Shown piece after piece: positions 22,223 to 32,171 of a DNA stretch of 64,000 nucleotides (position 1 is the stretch's first letter; every line of letters starts with the position of its first letter). The notes under the pieces were generated by a model. The model saw only the letters and a list, made by a program, of their open reading frames with translations. It did no database searches and had not been told where the DNA came from. Origin of the DNA: Phytophthora sp. 'mugwort' (taxonomy: Eukaryota > Oomycota > Peronosporomycetes > Peronosporales > Peronosporaceae); assembly GCA_033558025.1 (NCBI GenBank), contig JAUCEF010000018.1, forward strand, positions 4,526,001 to 4,590,000. Reading direction: 5' to 3'. A program made the translations under genes and the position numbers.

Positions 22223-22439
22223 GAAAAGGGTACAGGACTCGGTACCAATGCACCGTATGCGAGGTGGCATTGTGCCGCACGCCACGCTGGGGAACGATGC
22301 GTCGTTTTTTGATAGATTCCATTCGGCCCCCAAGCTACCAAATGCGTGCCAAGAAATAACGGAGCAGCCTAGACAGATTGACCCGCCGCCCCACCTCGCA
22401 AACGAGGACAGTCGACCGTTGAGCCGAACGGGAGACTAG
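22223..22439 (+). pseudogene. PiggyBac A transposase, C-terminal zinc-binding end
   Basis: Directly after the copia element, the codons read KGYRTRYQCTVCEVALCRTP (about 22226-22285), then RWGT. This is the Cys-rich C-terminal tail typical of PiggyBac transposases (CxxC...C). The frame shifts soon after and a tail (FDRFHSAPKLPNACQ...) runs to a TAG at 22437-22439. It joins in frame to KPRHRK at 12081 when the copia element and one GAAAA are removed. Confidence 0.78.
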
Positions 22440-22774
22440 TCACCAGACTAGTGTCCAAGGCTCGCCGCCGGTCAGCTCGGTTGCTGATGCGTTGAGCATG
22501 AAAACTTCTCATGGTGTAGTAGTTCTCTCAATTTTTTTTCCTAGGTGGCTAGGACAAACCGACATTTCTCGCCTGACGTACGTGCCATGTTAGTATGAAC
22601 GACAGAGGCTCGTATTCGGAAGCACTCGACTTCATCTCATGGTACCGCATTAACAGCTCTCTTCTCTTCATGGTTGGACATCGTTTGCATCCATCGGACA
22701 TGATGTCGCTTCATGCGCGACCCTCGCCGTTTGGCCCTTCCATTTGGCCTACCAAAATGTCCCACTGGGGTTAA

Positions 22775-22926
22775 GGCGATCACCTATCAATATATTCAGT
22801 CTTATATCCAGCTAATGCGGCAACAATCCCCTCAGACCAAGGACTTGTACAGTGCCATTAACTAGAGTTTGTATACTCTCCGGAAGTAACACTTCCTGTG
22901 CGCAAGGTGTTGTGTGCCCCGTCGCA
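22775..22926 (+). repeat. 3' LTR of gypsy element, second part
   Basis: GGCGATCACCTATCAATATATTC and the following GTTTGTATACTCTCCGGAA stretch match 1650-1801 of the 5' LTR. Together with 8318-8513 it makes one LTR of about 348 bp. Confidence 0.9.
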
Positions 22927-23097
22927 CCATCTATCCAATCCACTGGCATGTCATGCGAGATTTCGAGATCAAAAATTAAATCAGGCGTGTTAAAGTTCGA
23001 GGGACGGTGGTATCAGGGGTGCAACGACGGAATATACTGGGCCGTCGAGTTTAATTCCACCATCCCGTAGGCGACGGCGCTCGACTAGTGTTAGACA

Positions 23098-23357
23098 ATA
23101 CTAGATGTCTACCAAACGTTGTTGGAACGAGGCTGCCCATAATGTGCAGAGCGCATCAAGAACTCCCCCCCCCCACCATATGAAAGCGTCTAGGGCCTTT
23201 ATCAGCGCGAGTCTCCAAGTACCAGAATGCGAGTGTGATGAACTCGTAGAGCCATGCTCTCACGATTATTAACCAAAGTTGCCAGTGACGAAGCTTCTCA
23301 TCTAATGTAAAACAACCTGGTATTGTGCCCAATCCCTCTAATAATGCCCCCCCCCCC
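23098..23357 (+). repeat. Left arm of a 260-bp inverted repeat
   Basis: This arm is the near-exact reverse complement of 27430-27688, from CTAGATGTC(T/C)ACCAAACGTT to CTCTAATAATGCCCCC. It contains poly-C runs (23164-23175 and 23347-23357). In one frame it encodes LDEKLRHWQLWLIIVRAWLY, shared by both arms, so it may derive from coding sequence. Confidence 0.8.
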
Positions 23358-23790
23358 TCGTCGGGCATTGAGATAAATGTAGTGCCCCACTCTTCTAGTC
23401 TGATTTTAACTATCAGAATTATCACAATTGTCAAATCGGAGCCAGCAGAATTTTTGAATTGCCATTGGCAAGTCGCTCCCGTAGTTCAACATCAAGTGGT
23501 GACGCCGTTCGAGCTCAGGGCGCAGCCTTTCACCTCTCGTTGTCAATTTCGAGTCGTGCTGATGAAACCAAGCTCATGGTGAGAAATAAGCTGTTTGTAG
23601 TCCAAGAACTGGCTTCGAGCGTCCAGCACGAAAAAACATAAGCTCGACAGGAAGACATCGAGCATATGCAGCAGATGATTACGGAGTACAGTACAACAGT
23701 TAGTACTCGATCATTTGCAACATGAATGAGACTGCTGTGTTCCTTTATCACAATCGCAACATGAGAATCTACTTCCGTGGGGCCAAGGCC

Positions 23791-24464
23791 GACGTGAAGT
23801 CGTTCGTCATCGCGAAGGGGTCAAGATTCAAACCTCATCCCTTTAATAGTGCCCCACCGGTAATAGTGTCCCATGTAAGCTAACGTCGTACCCCACGGGG
23901 CAGTATCGCAGGTTTTACAGTACAATATTAGCCGTTGTTGGGCGAAGCCCCATTACTTTGGGCTCGTTTGAGGAGTTTTTGGCGTCCATCGATTTACTTG
24001 CTAATCTTCGAACAACCCCCGAACTTTGCCTTCATTTCTTTTTCTCAAAGCTGGACAGGGTTAGGGCGACTCGCTAAACAGAGGACTTGGGACCTGCAAA
24101 CGGTCGTGGTGTCCTGGGTGGGTATGACTTAAACAAAAATTTACAGATAAGGGTTTTTCTTCGCACGTGGTTCTACTATGAGCGTTCTTAGCCCTAAAGT
24201 CATTAACCCCCCCCCATCTGGGATAAGAAGTACACATAGGGCTAGCAAGGCTGTACGCTGAAGGATTCGCCATTATTCGTGGGGTTAGGCTGGGGTAAAG
24301 TCACAACAATGTTTATTTTAAGGGCATATATATACAATGTCCAGTATTGTACTATAAAACCTGCGATACTGCCCCGCCCGGTACGACGTTAGCTTACATA
24401 GGGCACTGTTAAAGGGATGGGTTTGAATCTTGACACCTTCGCGAAGACAAACGACTTCACGTCT
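23791..24464. repeat. Foldback repeat with a dispersed repeat in its loop
   Basis: GACGTGAAGTCGTT...CAGGTTTTACAGTACAATA (23791-23930) recurs in reverse at 24342-24464. The loop (23948-24298) is a dispersed repeat whose second copy lies at 27749-27811 continued at 30082-30374. The loop repeat appears to end in TTACCCC-type sequence on both sides. Confidence 0.6.
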
Positions 24465-24772
24465 TTTTGGCGAGCGCGAACCTATTTTCGCGAACATTAG
24501 AACGTTATGAGACATTCCAATCGGAAATTAGCCGATTTTTAAAGTTAGCTACATCGCGTATTACGGCGGGACCGTGGAGGTCGCACCGTCTAAACTTCTC
24601 TCGTTACATAAAATATCGCGGAATGGCGGGTGGCTATCCGCCATCCACGCTCGTTGCGGCTAACGCGCGACTCAGCCTATAAATTCTCACTTTCGACTTT
24701 GACTGCTTACATACTCAATATATGACAGTGTCGGTAGATTTGCGCTGGCGCACTGTTGTACTTGCATACATG

Positions 24773-25740
24773 TATGACGTAGAGATGACACTAGTAGCCG
24801 CTGTGATAGGTGTTTCGGTGCGTTCCATTGGATATTGGCACCGTCTTTCAAGAAAAACGGAAATTTGCTTCTGAAGAAACCTACCTGCGTGTCTACCAGG
24901 TGGCCGGCAACGGCGGTAGAGTTTGTAGAAGAGTACATGAACGTGAACCCTTGGTTTTATCTGGTACAGCTACAGGAAGCAGGCAAGGCAAAGGCGCTTG
25001 TGAACACGTCTACTCCTACAATCTGTCGTCTTCCTCGATTCGATTTAGGTATCAGTAGAAAGGTATTAACAAAGCGAGCAAGAGAGTGTGCCAAGCGAGA
25101 TCGAGACCTTTTACAAGAAGTCGAAGCCCTTCTATTGTGGCCAGACCAGCTTGCCTTCCTCGATGAGACGTCCGACGACGGGAGAGGCGTCCTTCGTCGC
25201 TATGAATGGTCCCGCCGAAACACTCCAACCATCGTTTCCCTACCTTTCAGTCGTAGTGAAAGACTATCGGTTTTTTTATGCCTTCCACGCAGCCAGTTCT
25301 TTTCATGGGACTCAACAGAAGGAACTTTCGACCGGATTCGATTTTCTCAAGTTTTCGCCGAGAAGATTGCGCCATATTTGAGTTCGTGGCTCTTGCCCAG
25401 GTACGAGAATTTTTATTTGATTTTTTATTGTTTTTGGTTCCTAATTTTCCGGATGTGTGAATGCTCCTCTAGATCATTAGTTATCCTGGACCACGCGAAG
25501 ATGCATACGTATCAGGAGCTCGAGAAGCTTGTGCATTCTCAAGTCGCTCTTTTGTTTTTTTTTTCCTGCCGCCGTATTCTTCACAGCTGAATGCTATAGA
25601 GGTTGAGTTTTCGCTTCTCAAGCGATGGATCAGTCGTCGCGCGCCGATGGTATTCCGCTACGTCGCCAGAAGAACCCTCGGGGTAGCTATGGTGGTGTAC
25701 ACACAAGAGTATGGCAGGTGGGTTACAACTTGTATTTTAT
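24773..25740 (+). pseudogene. Tc1/mariner-type (DDE_3) transposase with intron
   Basis: Helix-turn-helix: VEMTLVAAVIGVSVRSIGYW (about 24779). After one frameshift: VEFVEEYMNVNPWFYLVQLQ; TICRLPRFDLGISRKVLTKR (about 25018-25078); LAFLDETSDDGRGVLRRYEW (first catalytic Asp, about 25152); TPTIVSLPFSRSERLS. A 72-base intron with GTACGA/CTCTAG ends (25401-25472) splits LLPR from SLVILDHAKMHTYQELEKLV (second Asp). The third acid is in LPPYSSQLNAIEVEFSLLKR (about 25566-25625) after a frameshift at a T run. The order matches IS630/Tc1 transposases. A few indels make it a pseudogene. Confidence 0.85.
25401..25472 (+). other. Spliceosomal intron in Tc1-like transposase
   Basis: GT at 25401 and AG at 25471-25472 bound a T-rich 72-base segment. 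Removing it joins TTG CCC AG|A TCA TTA to give LLPRSLVILD, the normal family sequence. The retained intron has no in-frame stop and its length is a multiple of three, so an unspliced read-through would add 24 residues. Confidence 0.75.
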
Positions 25741-25845
25741 CGCCACTGTGGTTATGAGTTGCATCAACTCAATCACAAAACGTTCTTCAGTTAGCGTCCT
25801 CTGATAGACGATAGTAAAGCCAGTACATGGTGAGCAAAGTGGTGT

Positions 25846-26000
25846 TTATTGTTCGTTATGGTTAACATCCTCCATGTTCTTGCTAGGTGGATCAGCCTCT
25901 AACAGCTTGACGAAACGGTGGCCGGAAGGAGTACGCTGGAAGTTCAAGTGCTTCATGTAGGTCACGAAGATGTAACTGTAGAGGAACTTGTCCCCCGTTT
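25846..26000 (-). pseudogene. Unrecognised C-terminal coding fragment
   Basis: The minus strand reads KFLYSYIFVTYMKHLNFQRT, then PSGHRFVKLLEADPPSKNME and a stop at 25846-25848, with a further stop upstream at about 25998. It is strikingly protein-like but too short to place. It could be the tail of a transposase or host gene. I do not recognise the family. Confidence 0.4.
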
Positions 26001-27429
26001 AGGTGGCAACGGGTGGTGGCAGACTCAGCGTCACTGTTGGTTGCGTGGGTCCTAGTATCGCTGCTCCACTGCGCCTGATCGATATACTGCAGCTGGGAAA
26101 TTCTAGTGTCTGTTGGAGCAATAAGCGTGGCTCTCTCCGGCTGTCGCGCTTGACTAGTTGCCCAGTATGCACGTGATGCTGGCCCAACGTCATAAGCTGT
26201 CCCTTGCTCTGCTAGATGAATTTTGCTTTGAGCTGCAGCCGAGGCTACACGAGCCTGAGTTGCACATCGCTGCTATGAGTTCTGACCAACACGACTGACG
26301 TATACGAACAGCTCTAGCTGCAAAGCGGATTGCCTAAAAAACGAGTACCGAGAACTACACGCGTAAGTTATTATACTGTCGCATCCGATCAGAGTTATGG
26401 TTACATATGCAGTAGCTTAACCAGTTCTGCGTCGAGATGCCAATTGTCAGAGCCGTGTCAATTGCTGGCGAAGAGCGCTCTCATCACCATCCTCGTACTG
26501 CGCCTTGGTGGCATTTGTTGTTGTTGTTGTTGGGCTTAAGCATGATCGGCGCGTCAGCGCCCCACTTGATGCTGGGGTTTTGCTGAGCAATTCGTTTCAC
26601 CTTCTCTCTAAAGACTTGGTATCCTTCCTCAACGACAAGTTGCGTTGCGTGCGACTGTTTTCCCTCGGCTCACCGATTTTCACTACCAGATAAAAAAAAG
26701 CAATGCAACTTGGAGGCTCAAGCATCTTCCTATTATACAATATCATGTTGACAGGTCAGAGAGTTCGCATCGTCCGTATAATGTAGCCATTCACCCCATA
26801 CATACCTCTCCATGACGCTGCTCTGCTTAGACTAGCCGCAGAAAGCCAACAGGTATGGAGCAATGACGACAGCTTCACGCTGGCTATTGCAACAGCGGTA
26901 GGCTCCAGGCGTTGCTGTACTCCAGAACAGGCAGGAGCAAGTTGGTGGTGGCTCTACCTGCGTCTTTGGCGCGCCGCACGGACCAAAAGGCTTCAGACAC
27001 TTAGACCGTATCGGTAGGATCGTATAATAGCGCCAAATAATATGTTATCTCTAAAGAAGTACAGGCAAGGCGCTAAACAAGTGTTGGATCACCTATTATT
27101 CTCCACAAGCAGCTTACCAAGAGCGACCCCGGTCTTCAGACGGTACTGGCAGTACCTGTAGGAGATCAAATCCAACCTGTAACCCACGGTAAGAGCGCCA
27201 GCGCTGCAAACGTTAGTACCTGGGGTCCGAAGGCGATTACCCGAATGAAAAGCAACCGACTTGGCTGCTAGGCTCCAGGCACCGGTCGTCCTCTCTCCTA
27301 CCCGCGTCAGATATATGTTTTGCGTTTTACGCTAACTTTCGGATTTTAGACCGCGACACACTTCCCATAAACGCCACATTAGCTCGGCAAATCAGGTGCA
27401 AGGCACAATACATGTATCGAAAGGCCCCA
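26001..27429. other. Unassigned sequence between Tc1-like gene and inverted repeat
   Basis: There are no motifs or long conserved frames. A GTT microsatellite of about six units lies near 26515-26533. Probably decayed repeat. Confidence 0.4.
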
Positions 27430-27688
27430 TCGGAGGGGGCATTATTAGAGGGGATTGGGCACAATACCAGGTTTTACATTAGATGAGAAGCTTCGTCACT
27501 GGCAACTTTGGTTAATAATCGTGAGAGCATGGCTCTACGAGTTCATCACACTCGCATTCTGGTACTCGGAGACTCGCGCTGATAAAGGCCCTAGACGCTT
27601 TTCATATGGTGCGGGGGGGCGAGCTCTTGATGCGCTCTGCACATTATGGGCAGCCCATTTCCAATAACGTTTGGTGGACATCTAGTAT
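27430..27688 (-). repeat. Right arm of the 260-bp inverted repeat
   Basis: Reverse complement of 23098-23357. It ends GGACATCTAGTAT just before a TA-rich run. The pair encloses about 4.6 kb including the Tc1-like transposase. No target duplication is visible outside the arms. Confidence 0.8.
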
Positions 27689-27701
27689 ATATATATATTA
27701 T

Positions 27702-27729
27702 AATGTATGAATATATATATTCATACATT
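27702..27729. repeat. Perfect 28-bp palindrome
   Basis: AATGTATGAATATA followed by its exact reverse complement. It lies in an AT-rich spacer between the inverted repeat arm and the dispersed repeat at 27749. Confidence 0.85.
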
Positions 27730-27811
27730 TTCACCATCCTTACTACCTTACCCCAGCCTAGTCCCACGAATAATGGCGAATCCTCCAGCGTCCAGCCTTG
27801 CTAACCCTATA

Positions 27812-30081
27812 CCGTATAATACTTGTCCTTTCGACGTTCCGACAAGTCACATTCAACCAATCAGCTGTCCATATTTTAGGTGTGCACTGTACCATGTAAT
27901 CACTTGTCCATTCCGACAAGAGTACAGGTCGGTGAGCTCGAAGAGGCTGATAATGCTGTTAATAGGCTTCTCGCACAGATGGATTTGGTCGGTAACGCGG
28001 CATGCATGTTGGAACGTACAATAGCCCACGCGGCCTGCATGTACCCGACGTCGGGGGACGCGATAGCATGCCGCGCGCCTCAACGATGTAGCCAAACAAA
28101 ACTACTTCACAATAATACGTCATCGACAGGTAAAGTGCGTGTTAGGCTTTGCTTGCAGAGTAAGGACTAAATACGGTACAACGTATGTGCTTGGCGACTG
28201 ACTCCAATTAGCGACAATCTGGTAGAACCGATCAGGATAGACGAATAATCGTATCGTTGTAGTTGACGTGCTTGGCGACAGATTTGCAGCTGTGATAAAT
28301 TACGACAAACAATTCAGCAGCTCGCACACCATAGAGACTACCCGCATGGCCTTAAGTGGACGCCCTCGCATCAAGGAAGCAGGCCGCAAGGCGCCAAACC
28401 ACAAGCGGACCGGCATATACGAATGAAAGGAAGCTTGCTGTTGTTTGTTACGCTGACAATCATACCGCCCCTGCTACTGTAGCTCACTTTTTCCCTCGTC
28501 TTAGTGATGCGGCGGCGGAAACGATGCGGAAGTCGGTTTGCAAGTGGCGGAAGCTCCGTAGTGAGCTTGAGATGAGGTGCAAACAAGGCTGTAAAAATAT
28601 CACAGAGCAAGAATGTTCGCAAAAAAAAGGTGTCAGTACAGCTCTTTCTCCTGCGGCCGAGCAGATATCGTGGCCTGGAATAACATGGTGCGGTAGGACG
28701 GCGCCCCAGTCAGCGCCACGATGTTCAAGCTGCGGGCCAAAGAGGCTGCAGGCGAATACGGCGTGAAGCCCGCTCGCTGCCACATGGAATTAGAGGCACG
28801 GCTTCCTTCGTCGACACACTCTAAGCCTGCGCGCCCGGAATCGGCAAGGACACGTGCCACTGGACGACGCCAATGCCATTGCAGTGAATCCAATTTCAGT
28901 GAATTGAGGTGCAAGAGGAAATGATTCAATTGGGAGTCGGCGAAGTGTACAACGCCGATCAGCTATCGATTTCGCTATCTATTGCTTAACCAAAATAACT
29001 GTGCACAATGCTGGCTAGGCGTCTTTTTCGAGTACCTTCCGAAGACGACTGTTAACTAGACAAGCGCCGAGACGGTCTGGATCCGCAGCTGGGGTAAGGA
29101 CAAGTAAAGGATAACAGTGATGCTGTCTCCGATGGCAACAAATACCCTCTGCACCTTGCCTTTAAGGTAGCCAAGGCTAAAATCGAGGGTGGCGATGCAC
29201 GAACTGGACACGAGCGACGCGGATTCGGGGTTCATGTGTGGAAGGAAGCACTTGAAACATGCGTCGTACCAATCTAGAGCTGTACGCTAACCCTACGGCT
29301 TGGTGGAATTCAAATGGAGTTCTTGCAGCGAGCGTTTGGAAAGCGACCATTGTCGCGTGGGCCGGTAGTACTTCTCGACAAATTTTCTTGCCACTGGGGT
29401 GCCGACATTAAGTCGTATGCTGAGAGTATTGACGTGCATCCGATGCGCGTTCCACCTTAGTGTGTATCTGTCTGCCAACCGGCCAATATCGCCTGGAATA
29501 TACCTTATTAGGCCCACCTTCGTGCGGCATGGGTCGACCGACTTCGTCACCAGCTCAAGGAACGCCAGCCCAACAGGAAAGCACGAGGAAGAAGAAGTAC
29601 ATTCCCCCATCGCGCAAGAATTTCTGGGACTGGGTGCTCGCTAGTGGAATCGCACCCCTAAGGACACAATCCGCAACGGTTTTAACAAGACGCACATTCT
29701 GCAGCTACTGTCCCCTCCAACATTCATGCCGTTAGCGACGCAGACCTAGATATTGTGGTCGCCGCGAATATGCATCGGAATGCTGCTGCGGTTGAGTCGG
29801 ACGACGACGTCGGCTATTCGAGCAGCGAAAGCGAATAAATTACACGAAATATTGTCGCCAAGTACATACGTTATACAGTACACAGACCTAAGCGAGAGGG
29901 AAGAGGATCTACCTGTATACGCGGCACGCGTAGGGTGAAAGCTTGCGGTATAACGTTCCAAAACTTGCTCAGATCGCAGATTACCGGTAATATGTCGTGC
30001 AGATTGGTTGTTGTCTTTGTTTTAGAATTTGTCGACTGGGTGTGTGCAGATTGGGTGTCGGATCGGACAAGTATTATACGG
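27812..30081 (+). mobile_element. Pogo-like (Tc1/mariner) element in a dispersed repeat
   Basis: TA duplications lie at 27810-27811 and 30082-30083. Inverted ends are CCGTATAATACTTGTCC (27812-27828) and its exact inverse (30065-30081). Removing it gives CCCTATATGTACTTC, against CCCTATGTGTACTTC in the other copy of the host repeat (reverse strand near 24230), the same length with one mismatch. TA target and transposase content both fit Tc1/mariner. Confidence 0.85.
28360..29740 (+). pseudogene. Pogo-like transposase
   Basis: The N-terminal part (28400-28600) reads YTNERKLAVVCYADNHTAPATVAHFF and then RKSVCKWRKLRSELEMRCKQ, a helix-turn-helix block of the pogo/Tigger kind (shown here with a break). 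Later fragments in shifting frames include a MLSPMATNTLCTLPLR-type damaged strand near 29120, VCLPTGQYRLE-type sequence near 29470 where the family has CQPADVAW, and KKYIPPSRKNFWDWVLASG then DTIRNGFNKTHI near 29600-29700. Catalytic Asp codons cannot all be located because of decay. The assignment rests on motif order plus the TA-flanked termini. Confidence 0.65.
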
Positions 30082-30374
30082 TATGTACTTCTTATCCCGG
30101 ATGGGGCGTGTTTAATGACGTTTTGAGCTAAGAACGCTCATTATAATAGAAACCAAGTGCGAAGCAAAACCATATTTGTAAATGTATTAACGTCATACCC
30201 ACCCGGGACACCACGGCCGATCGCAGGTCCCAGGTCCTCTGTTTAGCGACTCGTCCTAACTCTATCCAGGTTTGGGAAACAGAGTTAAGCAAATATCAGG
30301 AGTTTGTTCGAAGGTTAGCAAGTAAAGCGAGGGACGCCGAAAACTCCTCAAACGAGCTCACAGTAACGGGGTAA

Positions 30375-30974
30375 CATTGTATGTACTGTTTTATGGAGAG
30401 TGTATTAAACACTAATTTAAAATCAACTGATCTCAATATGTTACCAAAAGTCTGGTCTGTTAATGGCTACCTTCCGTTATCGGACGAACCTCCATCGAAT
30501 AGAATGGTGCGGTCGTAGGTATCCTACATGTATGCTGTCCATATGACGCCGCGCCATATGCATCATTGACGCGTCCGGGTTCAACTTGAAATGCCTGTTT
30601 GCGTATTCTAGTCGCCAATTTTGCAGAGAGGAACCCGAAGAGCAAGTCCCAGGATGTAGTGATGATGAACTATTAATTCGAAGTACAATTAGTGCTGTAT
30701 ATCAGGCCTTCGCCCTGCAATACTAATTGCGAGGACTCCGATTACCAATGTCCTAAGTCTGTTCATGGACGAGCTGTTTGTGGGTTGGTGGTTGCAACAG
30801 GTGCTCGGTTGATACCGGTACGTACTACATACAGTACAGTAGTATAAGTAAGACATCAAAAACCTTCCGTGTTGTATTTGGCTCTATGCGTCAAGCAAAC
30901 ACGAAATACTCTTACGTGTAAACCCTCAAATGCTGTCGTATAGCGTCCACATTCTCATCGGCAAAACGGCCGAC
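30375..30974. other. Unassigned spacer before the hydrolase island
   Basis: AT-moderate sequence with no supportable gene. It lies downstream of the minus-strand hydrolase gene (stop at 30975) and will include its 3' untranslated region and polyadenylation signal, which I could not pick out. Confidence 0.4.
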
Positions 30975-31952
30975 TTAGAGAAGGCACTCAAACCAATTCA
31001 CCGGCTTTACCGAATCGCGGACGTAGCTGTTTCCGTTAAGGAACGCTGTATCGGCGTGGTTGCACTTCGACACGTAAAACCGGTCCTCGAAGTTGTCGCC
31101 GAATTGAGATTCCGGCAGCCCGCCTCGACAGCTTTCGAACGTCACCACACCATCATGCTCATTTGTGCCATGCTCGACCTCGGAGCCTAGAAACAGATAA
31201 CCGGGCTGGTCTGTCGAAACAATGCCAATATCATTGTTGCTGCACATAGCGGCCGACACGTGCTTGCGGTAGACCTTCTGGGCGGCTACGTACGCTTTAT
31301 TAAGAGCCGTGGTACTTGACTTGCCGCCCATGTACGCGATAGACTTCATTCCAGCGCCAACCGGGCACTTACTAAAGATCGTCAGAATTTCTCGAAACGC
31401 CTGCTTGTCGTCGTCCGTGCAAATGTTCTGCATGTAGTTCGATGCCATCGTGCCATTCATTGGCGCACTCATGCTGACCCACGTCGTACTGCTATCAATG
31501 CTGCACTTCTCATTGGCAACTGCACCAGCCACAATCAGCGCGCCCATCGAGTGAGTCACAAGGATAGTGTCCTTGATCACACCTGTCGCATTCTTGCTGG
31601 AGGTGCTCATCGACAGAGCGTGTTTGCACACAGTCTCCTGTAGCGTCTCGTCGGTCCAACGAACGGAATTCGTGTTCAGAGAAGCGTACTTGATCGTCGA
31701 GCAGCATGGGGCGTGGTCAGCAATATCGCCGAAATTGGCAGATGTGGTCTGCAGCTCTTTCTCCTCCTTCGCGTTGTTCTCGCCGTGGATGAAGAGACAC
31801 GGGCGAGGAGTGGACTTGCACTCACACGCGGATGAACCGAAGCTCCACGAGGCTTCCGCCTCAAGTCCCCGTTCATGGTGTTGTTGAGGATTGCTCGCTG
31901 ATACCGCGAGGGCGAACAAGGCGAAGACTGCAGATAAAGTTCGGACCCACAT
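30975..31952 (-). CDS. Secreted alpha/beta-hydrolase (lipase/esterase-like), single-domain
   Basis: 325 residues, no introns. The start is ATG at 31952 (MWVRTLS...); an in-frame TTG nine bases upstream is less likely because the promoter motif lies just before it. Residues 1-20 form a signal peptide. The mature protein has Cys-rich SACECKSTPRPCLFIHG (41-57, HG as oxyanion-hole strand), the nucleophile elbow ILVTHSMGALI (Ser135; T replaces the first Gly of GxSxG), Asp267 in EHDGVVTF and His299 in KCNHADTAF as probable triad members, and eight or more Cys likely paired outside the cell. It aligns throughout with residues about 254-550 of the protein at 37947-39599. The substrate is unknown; PGAP1/lipase-like hydrolases are the nearest fold. 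It appears intact. Confidence 0.9.
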   Translation of the reverse strand: MWVRTLSAVFALFALAVSASNPQQHHERGLEAEASWSFGSSACECKSTPRPCLFIHGENNAKEEKELQTTSANFGDIADHAPCCSTIKYASLNTNSVRWTDETLQETVCKHALSMSTSSKNATGVIKDTILVTHSMGALIVAGAVANEKCSIDSSTTWVSMSAPMNGTMASNYMQNICTDDDKQAFREILTIFSKCPVGAGMKSIAYMGGKSSTTALNKAYVAAQKVYRKHVSAAMCSNNDIGIVSTDQPGYLFLGSEVEHGTNEHDGVVTFESCRGGLPESQFGDNFEDRFYVSKCNHADTAFLNGNSYVRDSVKPVNWFECLL

Positions 31953-31976
31953 TTCAAACAATGCACGAGACGGCTA

Positions 31977-31992
31977 CAAATGCGGAATGACT
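31977..31992 (-). promoter_or_regulatory. Oomycete Inr/FPR-type core promoter of the hydrolase gene
   Basis: The minus strand reads AGTCATTCCGCATTTG, matching 13 of 16 positions of the oomycete consensus GCTCATTYYNCAWTTT. It lies about 25 bases before ATG 31952, giving a short leader. A second Inr-like GCTCATTTTATCATGG lies further upstream at about 32018-32033. Confidence 0.65.
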
Positions 31993-32171
31993 GTAGAGCA
32001 TGCCATGGCCGGAGCCAATCCCATGATAAAATGAGCCGGTAAAGCCCATCCCACTACTATTACAAAATTTACTGTTAGGCACATTGAGGCTTATATGCCG
32101 GAAGACGAGAAAATACCACAAACACCGTTAGAACTGAGCGAAACACCGCTAAACCACTAAAAACACTTTTA

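Larger units (their letters stand above)
8514..22770 (+). mobile_element. PiggyBac-type DNA transposon A (carries nested insertions)
   Basis: The element is bounded by TTAA at 8510-8513 and 22771-22774. Its inverted ends start CCCCAGTG on both sides; the left continues GAAATTTG and the right, reversed, GGACATTTTG. TTAA duplication plus CCC-type ends define PiggyBac. Removing it rejoins the gypsy LTR exactly: GACGCA-TTAA-GGCGATCACCT, against GACGCATTAAAAGCGGTCACCT in the 5' LTR. Its own sequence is 8514-12081 and 22223-22770. The rest is a copia element with a second PiggyBac inside it. Confidence 0.88.

Noticed and set aside
1451..22931. 5-bp target duplication around the gypsy element
   Set aside because: TCGTT before the 5' LTR and CCATC after the 3' LTR do not match. 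Either one end was altered or the boundary is a few bases off, so it is not claimed.
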